This document shows positions 54,407-63,066 of a DNA stretch of 64,000 nt, piece by piece (positions within the stretch are counted from its first letter, which is position 1; each line of letters opens with the position of its first letter). The position numbers were made by a program, and so were the translations under genes. This DNA comes from Actinopolymorpha singaporensis (lineage in GTDB: Bacteria > Actinomycetota > Actinomycetes > Propionibacteriales > Actinopolymorphaceae), in contig NZ_LT629732.1 in the NCBI RefSeq assembly GCF_900104745.1, forward strand, positions 3,335,981-3,399,980. Reading direction: 5' to 3'. The notes under the pieces were generated by a model, which was not told the origin of the DNA, did no database searches, and saw only the letters and a list, made by a program, of their open reading frames with translations.

Positions 54407-55045
54407 TCAGGAAACGATCTTGATCGCGCTGCCGAACCCCGTGCCCATCGTGAACTGCAGGGTGATGTGCAGCAGGCCCATCCCCTCGAGTTGGCGGGCC
54501 CGGTGCAGGGGGCCGACGTCCAGCGGCCGCATGCCGCCCATCTCGACCAGCCGGGCGATCGTCCCCTTGGCGTCCGCGTCGTCCCCGGCGATCAGCACGT
54601 CCAGCGGCAGCCCGCCGGCCCGGCCCGTCAGGAGTGTCCCGGCGAAGGTGGTGTTGAACGCCTTGACCACCTTCGTGCCGTCCGGGGCGAGCTTCTCGAT
54701 CTCCTCCGCTGCCGAGGTGTCCGGCGCCACGCTCAGCCCGTCGTAGGCGGCGTTCACCGGGTTGGTGACGTCGACGAGGATCCGCCCCGGCAACTGGTCG
54801 GCGTACGTCCGGACCATCCGGGCGGCCCCGACGTACGGGACGGCGAGGATCACCACGTCGCCCATCAGCTTGTCGCCGACGGCGCCCGCGGAGACCCGGC
54901 CGTCGCTCGCGCTGCGGAGTTCGTCGACCAGGGTGGCCGCGTGGCCGGCGTCCCGGTCCAGGATGTGCACCTCGTGGGCGCCCGCGAGGAGCCTGGTGGC
55001 GATCCCGCGGCTCATGTTGCCCGCACCGAGGATGGTGACCTGCAC
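54407..55045 (-). CDS. NADP-binding reductase, F420:NADPH oxidoreductase-like
   Basis: 212 residues from GTG 55045. VQVTILGAGNMSRGIATRLLAG is a Rossmann start, then DVVILAVPYVGA and KVVKAFNTTFAGTLLTG, which match NADPH-dependent F420 reductase/dinucleotide-binding proteins. It lies behind a gaggcgcac start context, with a 19-bp gap to the following gene. Confidence 0.82.
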   Translation of the reverse strand: MQVTILGAGNMSRGIATRLLAGAHEVHILDRDAGHAATLVDELRSASDGRVSAGAVGDKLMGDVVILAVPYVGAARMVRTYADQLPGRILVDVTNPVNAAYDGLSVAPDTSAAEEIEKLAPDGTKVVKAFNTTFAGTLLTGRAGGLPLDVLIAGDDADAKGTIARLVEMGGMRPLDVGPLHRARQLEGMGLLHITLQFTMGTGFGSAIKIVS

Positions 55046-55502
55046 TGTGCGCCTCCCGTCCGGCAGAGGTGGCTGCGCCCCTGGCGTACGAGTACCCCGC
55101 CCGCAGTGCTCCAGAACGGCAGAACCCCACAACGCAATGCAAGCCCCGGGGGAGTGGCCTCCGCCAGCGCATGATCGTGCGCCTTCGGTTGCGGCTCGTG
55201 TAGAGCTACATTCGCGTTTCGGCAGCCACCGGTCTCTTCGACAAGTGGCCGGGGCGCGGCGTGAACGGGCCAGGGCGTTCACCTGGGACCGGCATCGTGA
55301 GAACCAGTTCACCGACTGCGGGCGAACGCCCGGATCAGGCGGCGACGCTGGTGGCGGCCCCACGCCTGCCGGATGCGACCGGGGACTCGGTGGTGGTGGT
55401 GGTGAAGCATGTGCGCCCCCTTCGTTCTGGGCCATTCGTAGCCGCCACCAGTCATAAGGGCGTGAAAGTCCAGGTCAGGCACCACGACCGCAGAAACGAG
55501 AG
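55046..55502. other. Intergenic region without recognised gene
   Basis: About 450 bp between the reductase and the tRNA-His terminator. Short frames here lack good bias, and no repeats were seen. Confidence 0.5.
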
Positions 55503-55538
55503 AGGGCCGCTGCCCGCACGAGGCGGGGCAGCGGCCCT
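55503..55538 (-). terminator. Terminator behind tRNA-His
   Basis: agggccgctgccc (55503-55515) pairs with 55526-55538, 13 bp perfect with a 10-nt loop. On the minus strand it is followed by a pyrimidine-rich CTCTCTCGTTTC. Confidence 0.85.
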
Positions 55539-55548
55539 ACGGAGATGG

Positions 55549-55622
55549 GGTGAGTGACGGGACTTGAACCCGCGACACCTGGGATCACAACCCAGTGCTC
55601 TACCAGCTGAGCTACACCCACC
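55549..55622 (-). tRNA. tRNA-His (anticodon GTG)
   Basis: Acceptor GTGGGTG/CACTCAC with one G-U pair, the tRNA-His-specific extra G at 55622 opposite discriminator C, loop TTGTGAT, and CCA encoded at 55546-55548. Confidence 0.95.
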
Positions 55623-55732
55623 ACGCCACAGGGAGACTATCCGGGCGGAGTGGTCCCCCTACGAACGACAGCCGCGAATTCCTCCGCGGCGCCACGAGTA
55701 TAGCCATCCGGTCGGCGGGCCTCACACCGAGA

Positions 55733-56374
55733 TCAGGTCACCGCGTCGGTGGCCGGTCCGGACTGGGTCGGGTGGCCGAGAATCCCGTCCGCGATCGCCT
55801 TCGCGGTGGCGGTGTCCGGGCCCGGCTGCGGCACGAACACCGCTGCGCGGTAGTAGCGGAGTTCGTCGATCGACTCGCGGATGTCGGCGAGCGCCCGGTG
55901 GTTGCCGACCTTCCCGGGGCTGGCGAAGTAGGCCCGGGGATACCAGCGGCGGGCGAGTTCCTTGATCGAGGAGACGTCCACGATGCGGTAGTGCAGGTGC
56001 TGTTCGAGCGTGGGCATGTCGCGGGCCAGGAACGCCCGGTCGGTGGCCACGGTGTTGCCGGCCAGCGGGGCCTTGTTGGCCTCGGGGGCGTAGGTGCGGA
56101 CGTACGACAGAACCCGCTCCTCGGCCTCGGCGAGGGACACCCCGCCGGCGAGCTCGTCCAGCAGCCCCGAGGACGTGTGCATGGTGCGCACGACGTCCCG
56201 CATCTGGTCCAGCGCGGGCTGGGGCGGTTTGATCACCAGGTCGACGCCGTCGCCCAGGACGTTGAGCTGCCCGTCGGTGACGAGCGCGGCCACCTCGATG
56301 AGTGCGTCGGCTCCGAGGTCGAGCCCTGTCATCTCACAGTCGATCCACACCAAGCGGTCGTACATGACTGTCAA
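55733..56374 (-). CDS. orn: Oligoribonuclease
   Basis: 213 residues. The DEDDh motifs are in [40 protein letters not shown] and [19 protein letters not shown]. It degrades 2-5 nt RNAs and pGpG. Slightly longer at the C-terminus than E. coli Orn. Confidence 0.95.
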   Translation of the reverse strand: MTVMYDRLVWIDCEMTGLDLGADALIEVAALVTDGQLNVLGDGVDLVIKPPQPALDQMRDVVRTMHTSSGLLDELAGGVSLAEAEERVLSYVRTYAPEANKAPLAGNTVATDRAFLARDMPTLEQHLHYRIVDVSSIKELARRWYPRAYFASPGKVGNHRALADIRESIDELRYYRAAVFVPQPGPDTATAKAIADGILGHPTQSGPATDAVT

Positions 56375-56395
56375 GCCTAGGCGGTCCCGTCGCGG

Positions 56396-58363
56396 TCACG
56401 CCGACCGGCGGAAGCCTCGCCGGGCCCGGAGGTAGTCGGCCACCACGAAATCGCCCAACCTGTCCAGATCGGGCGTGAACACCCGGCCGCCGTTGCGCCG
56501 GGCCACCGCGTCCATGAACCGCGCGAGCCCCTCGTCCTCGCCGAGCATGAAGAGGTTGAGGGTCGCGCCGTACCTCGTCAGCGCGTCCACCTCGGTGATC
56601 GTCGCCCGCAGCGTCTCGTGGGTGGTCGGCCAGGAGAAGAACGGCTCACCGTCCGGCTCCAGGTGGGCGGTCGGCTCGCCGTCGGTGACCACCAGGATCA
56701 CCGGCTCGGCGTCGGGGTGGCGGCGCACGTGCCGACCGGCCAGCATCAGCGCGTGCTGGAGGTTGGTGCCCTGGATCCAGTCCGGTTCGATCTCTGCGAG
56801 CTGGACGGGGGACAGCCGGCGGGCCACCCGGTCGAAGCCGATGATCTCCAGCGCGTCCTGCCGGAACCTGGTGGCGACCAGGTGCGACAGGGCGAGCGCG
56901 GTCTGTTTCATCGGGCCCCAGCGGCCCTCCTGGATCATGGAGTACGACAGGTCGACGCACAGTGCGACCGCCGCGGAGGACCGGCGTTCGGTCTCGGCGA
57001 TCTCGAAGTCCTCCACCGACAGCGACAGCGGCGGACGGCGGCGTTCGGCGGCCGAGCGGAGCACGGCGTTGTGGACGGTACGGGTGGCGTCGATGGGGTG
57101 CTCGTCGCCGAACCTCCACTCCCGGCTGGCGCCGGTCGGCTCGTCCGCTGCGCCGGTGCGGTGGTCGTCGTGGTCGCCGCGCCCGCTGGTGGACAGCTCC
57201 TGGAAGACCCGCCGCAGCGCGGTCTCGCCCAGCCGGCGCAGCGCCTTCGGGGTGAGCCGCAGCCCGTCGGCGTCGCGGGAGACGTAGCCCTGGCGTTCGA
57301 GTTCGCGTTCCAGCTCGCGCAGCGCCCGGACGTCGACCGCGGCCTCCGGGCCGAGCTGGCGTTCCAGCGCCTCGACGTCCACGTCGTCGAGGGTGGCGCC
57401 GGGGTGCTCCTGGCCGAGCTGTTCGGTCAGGGCCTCCAGGTCGGCCAGGTCGGCCAGTGCCTCCACGGCCTCGCCGTAGCCGAGCGGCTGCTGCCCGCGC
57501 ATCTGGGCGCGGGACTGCCAGTCCAGGCCGGGCCGCAGCGCGTGCAGGTTGTCGCGCAGCTGGCCGAGCTGGCTGGCGAGCTCCGGGTCTCCCAGGGCCT
57601 GGTTCATCAGCTGGGCCAGCTCGTCGCGTTGCTGCGGCGACAGTGACCGCATCAGGCGTTCGGCCGCGGCGGCGCGCCGGGCCAGCAGGTCGATCAGCTC
57701 GTCGGTGTCGGAAGGGTTCTCGGGGAAGAACTCCCCGTGCCGCTGCATGAACTCCGCGAACCGGTCGGTGGTGTCCTCGCCTCGCGAGTGCGCGGCCAGC
57801 AGCTGGTTGAGATCGGCGAGCATGTCGCGCACGGCCTGGCTGGCGGCCGGGTCCTGCCCGGACAGCGCCTGCTTCATCCCGGCGAACTGCGCGTCCAGGA
57901 TGTCCCGGCGCAGCATCTGCTGGATCTGCTCGTACGTCTGCCGGCCTTCCTCTGACTGCCAGTCGTACGCCGAGAGGTCGCGGACGGCGCGAGCAACGTC
58001 GTCGGGGAGAGTGTCCAGCTCCATCTCCCGCATCCGCGCGTCGTCGCCGGGATCGCGCGCGAGGGTGTCCTTCTCCGCGGCCAGCGCCTGGTCGAGCATC
58101 TGGCGTACGCGGTCCAGCGTGCCCGCGAGGTTGCCGCGCCGGCGTGCCTCCTGCCGGCGGCGCCGGGCCGCGGCGTACAGGTCGTTCAGCCCGCGCCGGC
58201 CCTGCGGGCCCTGCCGCAGCAGGTCACGCAGCGCCTCCCGCAGACTGCCGCCGGCGAGGACGTCGCGACCGAGCTGGTCCAGTGCCTCGCGGACGTCGTA
58301 CGGCGAGGCCAGCGGGTCCGGGCCGTTGTCCCAGGGGCCGTAGCGGAACTTCCGTGCGCTCAC
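56396..58363 (-). CDS. VWA-domain protein paired with MoxR ATPase
   Basis: 655 residues. A long helical charged N-terminal part (Arg/Gln/Asp-rich) is followed by a von Willebrand A domain from about 440: VALCVDLSYSMIQEGRW (DxSxS MIDAS) and ILVVTDGEPTAHLE. Such proteins act with MoxR-type AAA+ ATPases as metal-insertion or folding chaperones; the client is unknown. The ATPase gene lies 80 bp upstream in the same direction. Confidence 0.88.
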   Translation of the reverse strand: MSARKFRYGPWDNGPDPLASPYDVREALDQLGRDVLAGGSLREALRDLLRQGPQGRRGLNDLYAAARRRRQEARRRGNLAGTLDRVRQMLDQALAAEKDTLARDPGDDARMREMELDTLPDDVARAVRDLSAYDWQSEEGRQTYEQIQQMLRRDILDAQFAGMKQALSGQDPAASQAVRDMLADLNQLLAAHSRGEDTTDRFAEFMQRHGEFFPENPSDTDELIDLLARRAAAAERLMRSLSPQQRDELAQLMNQALGDPELASQLGQLRDNLHALRPGLDWQSRAQMRGQQPLGYGEAVEALADLADLEALTEQLGQEHPGATLDDVDVEALERQLGPEAAVDVRALRELERELERQGYVSRDADGLRLTPKALRRLGETALRRVFQELSTSGRGDHDDHRTGAADEPTGASREWRFGDEHPIDATRTVHNAVLRSAAERRRPPLSLSVEDFEIAETERRSSAAVALCVDLSYSMIQEGRWGPMKQTALALSHLVATRFRQDALEIIGFDRVARRLSPVQLAEIEPDWIQGTNLQHALMLAGRHVRRHPDAEPVILVVTDGEPTAHLEPDGEPFFSWPTTHETLRATITEVDALTRYGATLNLFMLGEDEGLARFMDAVARRNGGRVFTPDLDRLGDFVVADYLRARRGFRRSA

Positions 58364-58444
58364 CGCGCCGTCCTCCTCGAGTGCCTGTGCCGAACGGAGT
58401 TGACCGGATGGAAGGGTTGGAACGACCGCCGAAGGAAGTGCCGG

Positions 58445-59827
58445 TCAGGCGCCGTAGTAGGTCACCCCGTCCACGGTCTCCTTCGCCAGCCGCCGCGTGA
58501 GGTGCAGGCCTTCCAGGACGAACTCCACCGCCGAGGCCACCTCGCCGGGGGACGGTGCGTCGCCGAGGTCGAGCCGTTCCAGGACCTTCGCCAGGCCGGG
58601 GATGGTGCCGAGCTGGTCGAGCAGTTCGTCACCGCGGGTGAGCTCACCGGTCTCCACGGTCGTGCCCTCGGCGAACCGGTTGCTGAAGCCGCCGAGGTCG
58701 AGCCCGCGCAGCCGGTCGCGGAACGTCTCCGCCACCGCCACCCGCAGCTGGTGACCGAAGATCTCCTGCTCGCGGCCCTCCTCGCCCATCTCGAACTCCA
58801 CCTTGCCGTGCAGGGTGGGCAGGACGCCGGGGACGTCGCACACCCGGGCCACCGGGTCGGCCTCGCCGGTGAGGGCGGACCGGCGCAGCGCGGAGGCGCC
58901 GATCGTCTCCGCGGCGGTGATCGCGAACCGGGCGGACACCCCGGACCGCTGGTCGATCGAGGGCGACTCGCGCAGGCCGCGGGTCAGCCGGGCCACCACC
59001 TCCAGCAGGAAGTCCGGCACCGGTGCGGCCAGCGCCGCCTCCTGGCGGATCAGGACCAGCTCCTCGGCGACCTCCAGCGGATAGTGCGTGCGGATCTCGG
59101 CACCGAAACGGTCCTTCAGCGGGGTGATGATCCGGCCGCGGTTGGTGTAGTCCTCGGGGTTGGCGGAGGCGACCAGCAGCAGGTCCAGCGGCAGCCGCAG
59201 CAGGTAGCCGCGCACCTGGATGTCGCGTTCCTCCAGCACGTTGAACAACGCCACCTGGATGCGTTCGGCCAGGTCGGGCAGCTCGTTGAGGGCGAAGATG
59301 CCGCGGTTGGTGCGGGGGACCAGGCCGTAGTGGATGGTCTCGGGGTCACCGAGCGTGCGGCCCTCGGCGACCTTCACCGGGTCCACGTCGCCCACCAGGT
59401 CACCGACGCTGGTGTCGGGGGTGGCGAGCTTCTCGCCGTACCTCTCGTCGCGGTGCTTCCACGCCACCGGCAGCTCGTCGCCTAGCTCGTCGGCCAGCCG
59501 CCGGCACCGGGTGCAGGTCGGGGCGTACGGGTGGTCGTTGATCTCACAGCCCTCGACCACCGGTGTCCACTCGTCGAGCAGGCCGACGAGCGTGCGCATC
59601 AGGCGGGTCTTGCCCTGCCCGCGTTCACCGAGGAGTACGAGGTCGTGCCCGGCGAGCAGGGCGCGCTCGACCTGGGGGAGAACCGTGTCGTCGAAACCCA
59701 CGATGCCGGGGAAAGCCGGAGCGCCCGAGCGGAGGGCGGCGACAAGATTGGTGCGGAGCTCTTCCTTGACACTGCGGTGCTGGTGCGGTGTGGCGCGCAG
59801 GGCGCCGAGTGTGGTGGGTCGGGTCAC
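58445..59827 (-). CDS. MoxR/magnesium-chelatase-like AAA+ ATPase
   Basis: 460 residues from GTG 59827. Walker A LLGERGQGKTRLM, Walker B region RGIFALNELPDLAERIQ, and SANPEDYTNRGRIITPLKDRFGAEIRTHYP with the arginine finger. It contains an unusual Cys/His insertion at about 95-115 (EGCEINDHPYAPTCTRCRRL) that may bind zinc. Forms a two-gene unit with the VWA protein. Confidence 0.9.
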   Translation of the reverse strand: MTRPTTLGALRATPHQHRSVKEELRTNLVAALRSGAPAFPGIVGFDDTVLPQVERALLAGHDLVLLGERGQGKTRLMRTLVGLLDEWTPVVEGCEINDHPYAPTCTRCRRLADELGDELPVAWKHRDERYGEKLATPDTSVGDLVGDVDPVKVAEGRTLGDPETIHYGLVPRTNRGIFALNELPDLAERIQVALFNVLEERDIQVRGYLLRLPLDLLLVASANPEDYTNRGRIITPLKDRFGAEIRTHYPLEVAEELVLIRQEAALAAPVPDFLLEVVARLTRGLRESPSIDQRSGVSARFAITAAETIGASALRRSALTGEADPVARVCDVPGVLPTLHGKVEFEMGEEGREQEIFGHQLRVAVAETFRDRLRGLDLGGFSNRFAEGTTVETGELTRGDELLDQLGTIPGLAKVLERLDLGDAPSPGEVASAVEFVLEGLHLTRRLAKETVDGVTYYGA

Positions 59828-59879
59828 GCACTCGACCGTACGCCCGGGGCCCAACCTTCGCGCAAGCCCCGCCGCGGAC

Positions 59880-61610
59880 CTACAGGTCGCCCGCGAGCGG
59901 ACTCGCCCGGACCTCGACGCGGTTCTTGCCCTGCCGCTTGGCCCGCAGCAGCGCCTCGTCGGCGGCGGCCAGCAGCTGTGTGCGGGTGGCGCCGTGCCAC
60001 GACTGCGCGAGGCCCGCGGTGATCCGGATCCGGCGGTCGTGCGGCAGGCAGTTCCACACGCGTTCCTCGATCCGCCGTCGGAGCGCGTCCACCACGTCGA
60101 ACGCCTGCTCGGCACCCCGGCTCGGCAGCACGATCACGAACTCCTCGCCGCCGAACCTGGCCACCGCGTCGTCAGGGGACAGCGCCGCCCGCATCTCCTG
60201 CGCGAGTTCGCGAAGCAGGTCGTCGCCCACCAGGTGTGACAACTCGTCGTTGACACTCTTGAAGTCGTCGACGTCGACGAACGCGACCGCCAGGGGGTGC
60301 CCCGTCGCGGCCGACTCCACCAGGAGCTCCGGCAGCCGGATCTCGATCAGCCGCCGGTTGCCGAGTCCGGTCAGCGGGTCGGTGAGGTACGCCGCGGCCC
60401 GGCGGCGCAGCTCGTCACGCAGCCGCTCGGCGGACAACCGCTCGTCGAAGGAGTGCACCCGGGCCCGGCGTTCGTTCCAGCGGTCGCGGACCAGCCGGGA
60501 CGTCAGCCGGGCGTACGCCTGGCCGGTGGGTTCGGGCCCGTGCACGCGGCCCAGCAGTTCGGCGTACTCCCAGTAGGCGCGTACGGCGACCACGTTCAGC
60601 CGGGGCAGCTGGTCACCCACCGCGCAGGCCTGCGCGGCGGACTCCAGCGCCTGGTCGCTCTCGCCCTCGTTGGCGTGCGCGCGGGCCAGGCCGAGGTAGC
60701 CGACGATGGTGGCCTCCTGGCGTTCGGTCGCGGCGACGGCCTCCAGGTTGGCGCGCAGCTCCGGGACCACCTCGGCACCCGCGCCGAGCATCGCCCGCGC
60801 CGCGCCGGCCTGCACGACCACCTCGCGCGGCCAGTACGACCGGTCGATCGCGTCCACTCCCGACGGCGCCGCCTCGAACGCGGCCAGCGTTGCGCCGTAG
60901 TGCGCGCGGGCGGCTTCGGTCTCGCCGATGAGTTCCAGCTCGCAGGCCCAGTTGAGCTCCAGCCAGCCGCTGTTGTAGGCGTACAGGGTGGCGAGCATGG
61001 CGTCGGACAACGCGTTCGCCACCGCACGCAGCCGCTCCAGCCAGGTGACGGCCAGCTCGTACAGGTCCAGGCGAGCGAGGGCGAGCACGGCCGCGTTGAT
61101 GGCGTGCCCGATCGCGTACCCGGGCTCGGCGATCTCCTCCAGCAGCACCACGGCGCGGGCGAGCTCGTCGTAGGCGGGCTCGAACCGGCTGCGCAGCAGC
61201 AGCGCCATCCCGCGCAGTGCGTGCCCGAACGCCTCCCAGGTCCGGTCGTCGAGTGGTTCGGCCAGCCGGATCATCTCCGTCGCCGCGGCGTCGGCACGGT
61301 CGAGCTCGCCGAGTTCGTGGTGGGCGGCGAAGCGCACGAACCGCAGCCACTGCGCCCGGTCGTTGGCGTGCCCGCGCCGGGCTTCGGCCAGCAGGCCGTC
61401 CACCTCGGCCACCACCTCGCGGGCGGAGCCGGACTGCGCGCGGATCAGCAGTCCCGTCACGTCGGCGAGTTCGGGCGGCCGGGCCCGCATGGGCCTGGCC
61501 TCCGAGTGGGCACTCATGTGGGCACCCGCCTCGGCACCTGGTCGCGCACCCGGTTGCGCACCCGGCTGTCCGCCGTCCCGCGCGGCGTGGCGGTGGTTCG
61601 AGTGGTTCAT
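59880..61610 (-). CDS. GGDEF diguanylate cyclase with helical (TPR-like) N-terminus
   Basis: 576 residues from ATG 61610; starts at 61517 or nearby are possible. Residues about 40-400 are helical repeats (LARAVVLLEEIAEPGYAIGH, ALESAAQACAVGDQL). The GGDEF domain at about 410-570 has LTDPLTGLGNRRLIEIR and the active site RFGGEEFVIV. No I-site RxxD is evident before it, and no EAL domain. Cytoplasmic c-di-GMP synthesis is predicted. Confidence 0.9.
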   Translation of the reverse strand: MNHSNHRHAARDGGQPGAQPGARPGAEAGAHMSAHSEARPMRARPPELADVTGLLIRAQSGSAREVVAEVDGLLAEARRGHANDRAQWLRFVRFAAHHELGELDRADAAATEMIRLAEPLDDRTWEAFGHALRGMALLLRSRFEPAYDELARAVVLLEEIAEPGYAIGHAINAAVLALARLDLYELAVTWLERLRAVANALSDAMLATLYAYNSGWLELNWACELELIGETEAARAHYGATLAAFEAAPSGVDAIDRSYWPREVVVQAGAARAMLGAGAEVVPELRANLEAVAATERQEATIVGYLGLARAHANEGESDQALESAAQACAVGDQLPRLNVVAVRAYWEYAELLGRVHGPEPTGQAYARLTSRLVRDRWNERRARVHSFDERLSAERLRDELRRRAAAYLTDPLTGLGNRRLIEIRLPELLVESAATGHPLAVAFVDVDDFKSVNDELSHLVGDDLLRELAQEMRAALSPDDAVARFGGEEFVIVLPSRGAEQAFDVVDALRRRIEERVWNCLPHDRRIRITAGLAQSWHGATRTQLLAAADEALLRAKRQGKNRVEVRASPLAGDL

Positions 61611-61868
61611 CTGCGCGTCCCCGTCCCGCAGCCGCTCCGGCCGGCCCGGAACGTCAACGACGAGACGGTCGGGATGGTCACGGTCCCTCCGCGGAGAATG
61701 TCCGGCACCGCTCCTGCGCGATGGCCGGTGGCGGCCAGTGAGGTCTGACGCACCGGCAGCGTAAGGCACGGGCCAGGTGGGTACGCCACGGGTCCACCTG
61801 GCCGGGGCGCATTCGTGCGGCTGTCCCGGGTATGCCCGGGCATCGCCGACCTGAGGAGCCAGTCGTAC

Positions 61869-62981
61869 ATGCGCAGCCAACGCGTACCCACCGCGACCGT
61901 ACGGGCCGCACTTCTCGCCATGCTCGCGATGCTCGGCCTGGTGGCGGCAGGGTGCAGCGGGGACGGCTCGCCCGAAGCGGAGGACCACCCGACGCCGTCC
62001 GCCACGGCGTCCACCCGGGACCAGCCGGGTGGCCAGCCCGGTGGCCAGCCCGGTGGCCAGGCGGAGGGGCTGCAGCGCGAGTACGAGGCCGTCGTACGCC
62101 ACACCCTGACCTCGGTCGTCCAGCTGACGGTGAGCGGCGGCCTCGGGTCCGGCGTCGTCTACGACAAGGCCGGACACATCGTCACCAACGCGCACGTCGT
62201 GGGGCAGTCGAAGTCGGTGCGGGTCCGGCCGGCGACGGGCGGAACGCCGCTCGCCGCCCACGTGGTCGCGACGTACCCGCCGGGCGACCTGGCCGTCGTC
62301 AAGCTCGACCGGCGCAGGACGCTGAACCCCGCCGAGTTCGCCGACTCCGGCAAGCTTCAGGTGGGCCAGATCGTGCTGGCGATGGGCAATCCGCTCGGGC
62401 TGTCCGGGAGCGTCACCAACGGCATCGTGTCCGCGGTCGGCCGCAGCATTCCCGAGCCCGCGCACGAGGGCCTGCCGGGTACGACGATCGGGAACATGAT
62501 CCAGACGTCGGCGCCGATCAACCCGGGCAACAGCGGCGGCGCGCTCGTCGACCTGTCCGGGGCGGTGATCGGAATCCCCACCCTCGCCGCGACCGACCCG
62601 CAGGCGTCGAACAGCGCGGCTCCCGGCATCGGCTTCGCGATCCCGAGCAACACCGTCACCCGCATCGCCGACCAGATCATCGAACACGGCCGCGTCGTCG
62701 ACTCCGGCCGGGCGGCCCTCGGGGTCACCGGGTCCACCGTGACCGACGCCGGGGGAACCCCTGAGGGTGTGGGCGTGGAGTCGGTGAAGGCCGGCAGTGC
62801 CGCGGCGCGGGCCGGCATCCGGCCGGGCGACGTCATCACCGCGGTGGGCGGCGCGAAGACGCCGACGAGCGCCGCGCTCGGTGAGGTGCTCGTGAAGCGC
62901 CGTCCCGGGCAGGTGGTCACGATGACGATCGTCCGGGACGGCAGCGCGCACCGGGTGGAGGTCAAGCTCGGCCAGGGCTGA
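61869..62981 (+). CDS. HtrA-type trypsin-like lipoprotein protease with PDZ domain (1)
   Basis: 370 residues. Lipobox LVAAGC, a Gly/Gln/Pro repeat linker (GGQP units), then the protease: VTNAHVV (His), GDLAVVKL (Asp) and NPGNSGGAL (Ser). A PDZ domain is at about 285-370 (GVGVESVKAGSAAARAGIRPGDVITAVG). It should be anchored outside the membrane and act in envelope protein quality control. Confidence 0.92.
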   Translation: MRSQRVPTATVRAALLAMLAMLGLVAAGCSGDGSPEAEDHPTPSATASTRDQPGGQPGGQPGGQAEGLQREYEAVVRHTLTSVVQLTVSGGLGSGVVYDKAGHIVTNAHVVGQSKSVRVRPATGGTPLAAHVVATYPPGDLAVVKLDRRRTLNPAEFADSGKLQVGQIVLAMGNPLGLSGSVTNGIVSAVGRSIPEPAHEGLPGTTIGNMIQTSAPINPGNSGGALVDLSGAVIGIPTLAATDPQASNSAAPGIGFAIPSNTVTRIADQIIEHGRVVDSGRAALGVTGSTVTDAGGTPEGVGVESVKAGSAAARAGIRPGDVITAVGGAKTPTSAALGEVLVKRRPGQVVTMTIVRDGSAHRVEVKLGQG

Positions 62982-63066
62982 CAGCGGAGTAGTCGGGCGG
63001 CGCCCCGGGTACATCTCGTAGGACGCCCTGGGACGCGCGGCGCACGGGCGAGGGGGTGGCCCGCCC

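Noticed and set aside
53127-54423. Plus-strand frames opposite the FAD oxidoreductase
   Set aside because: They are shadows with no start context or family features.
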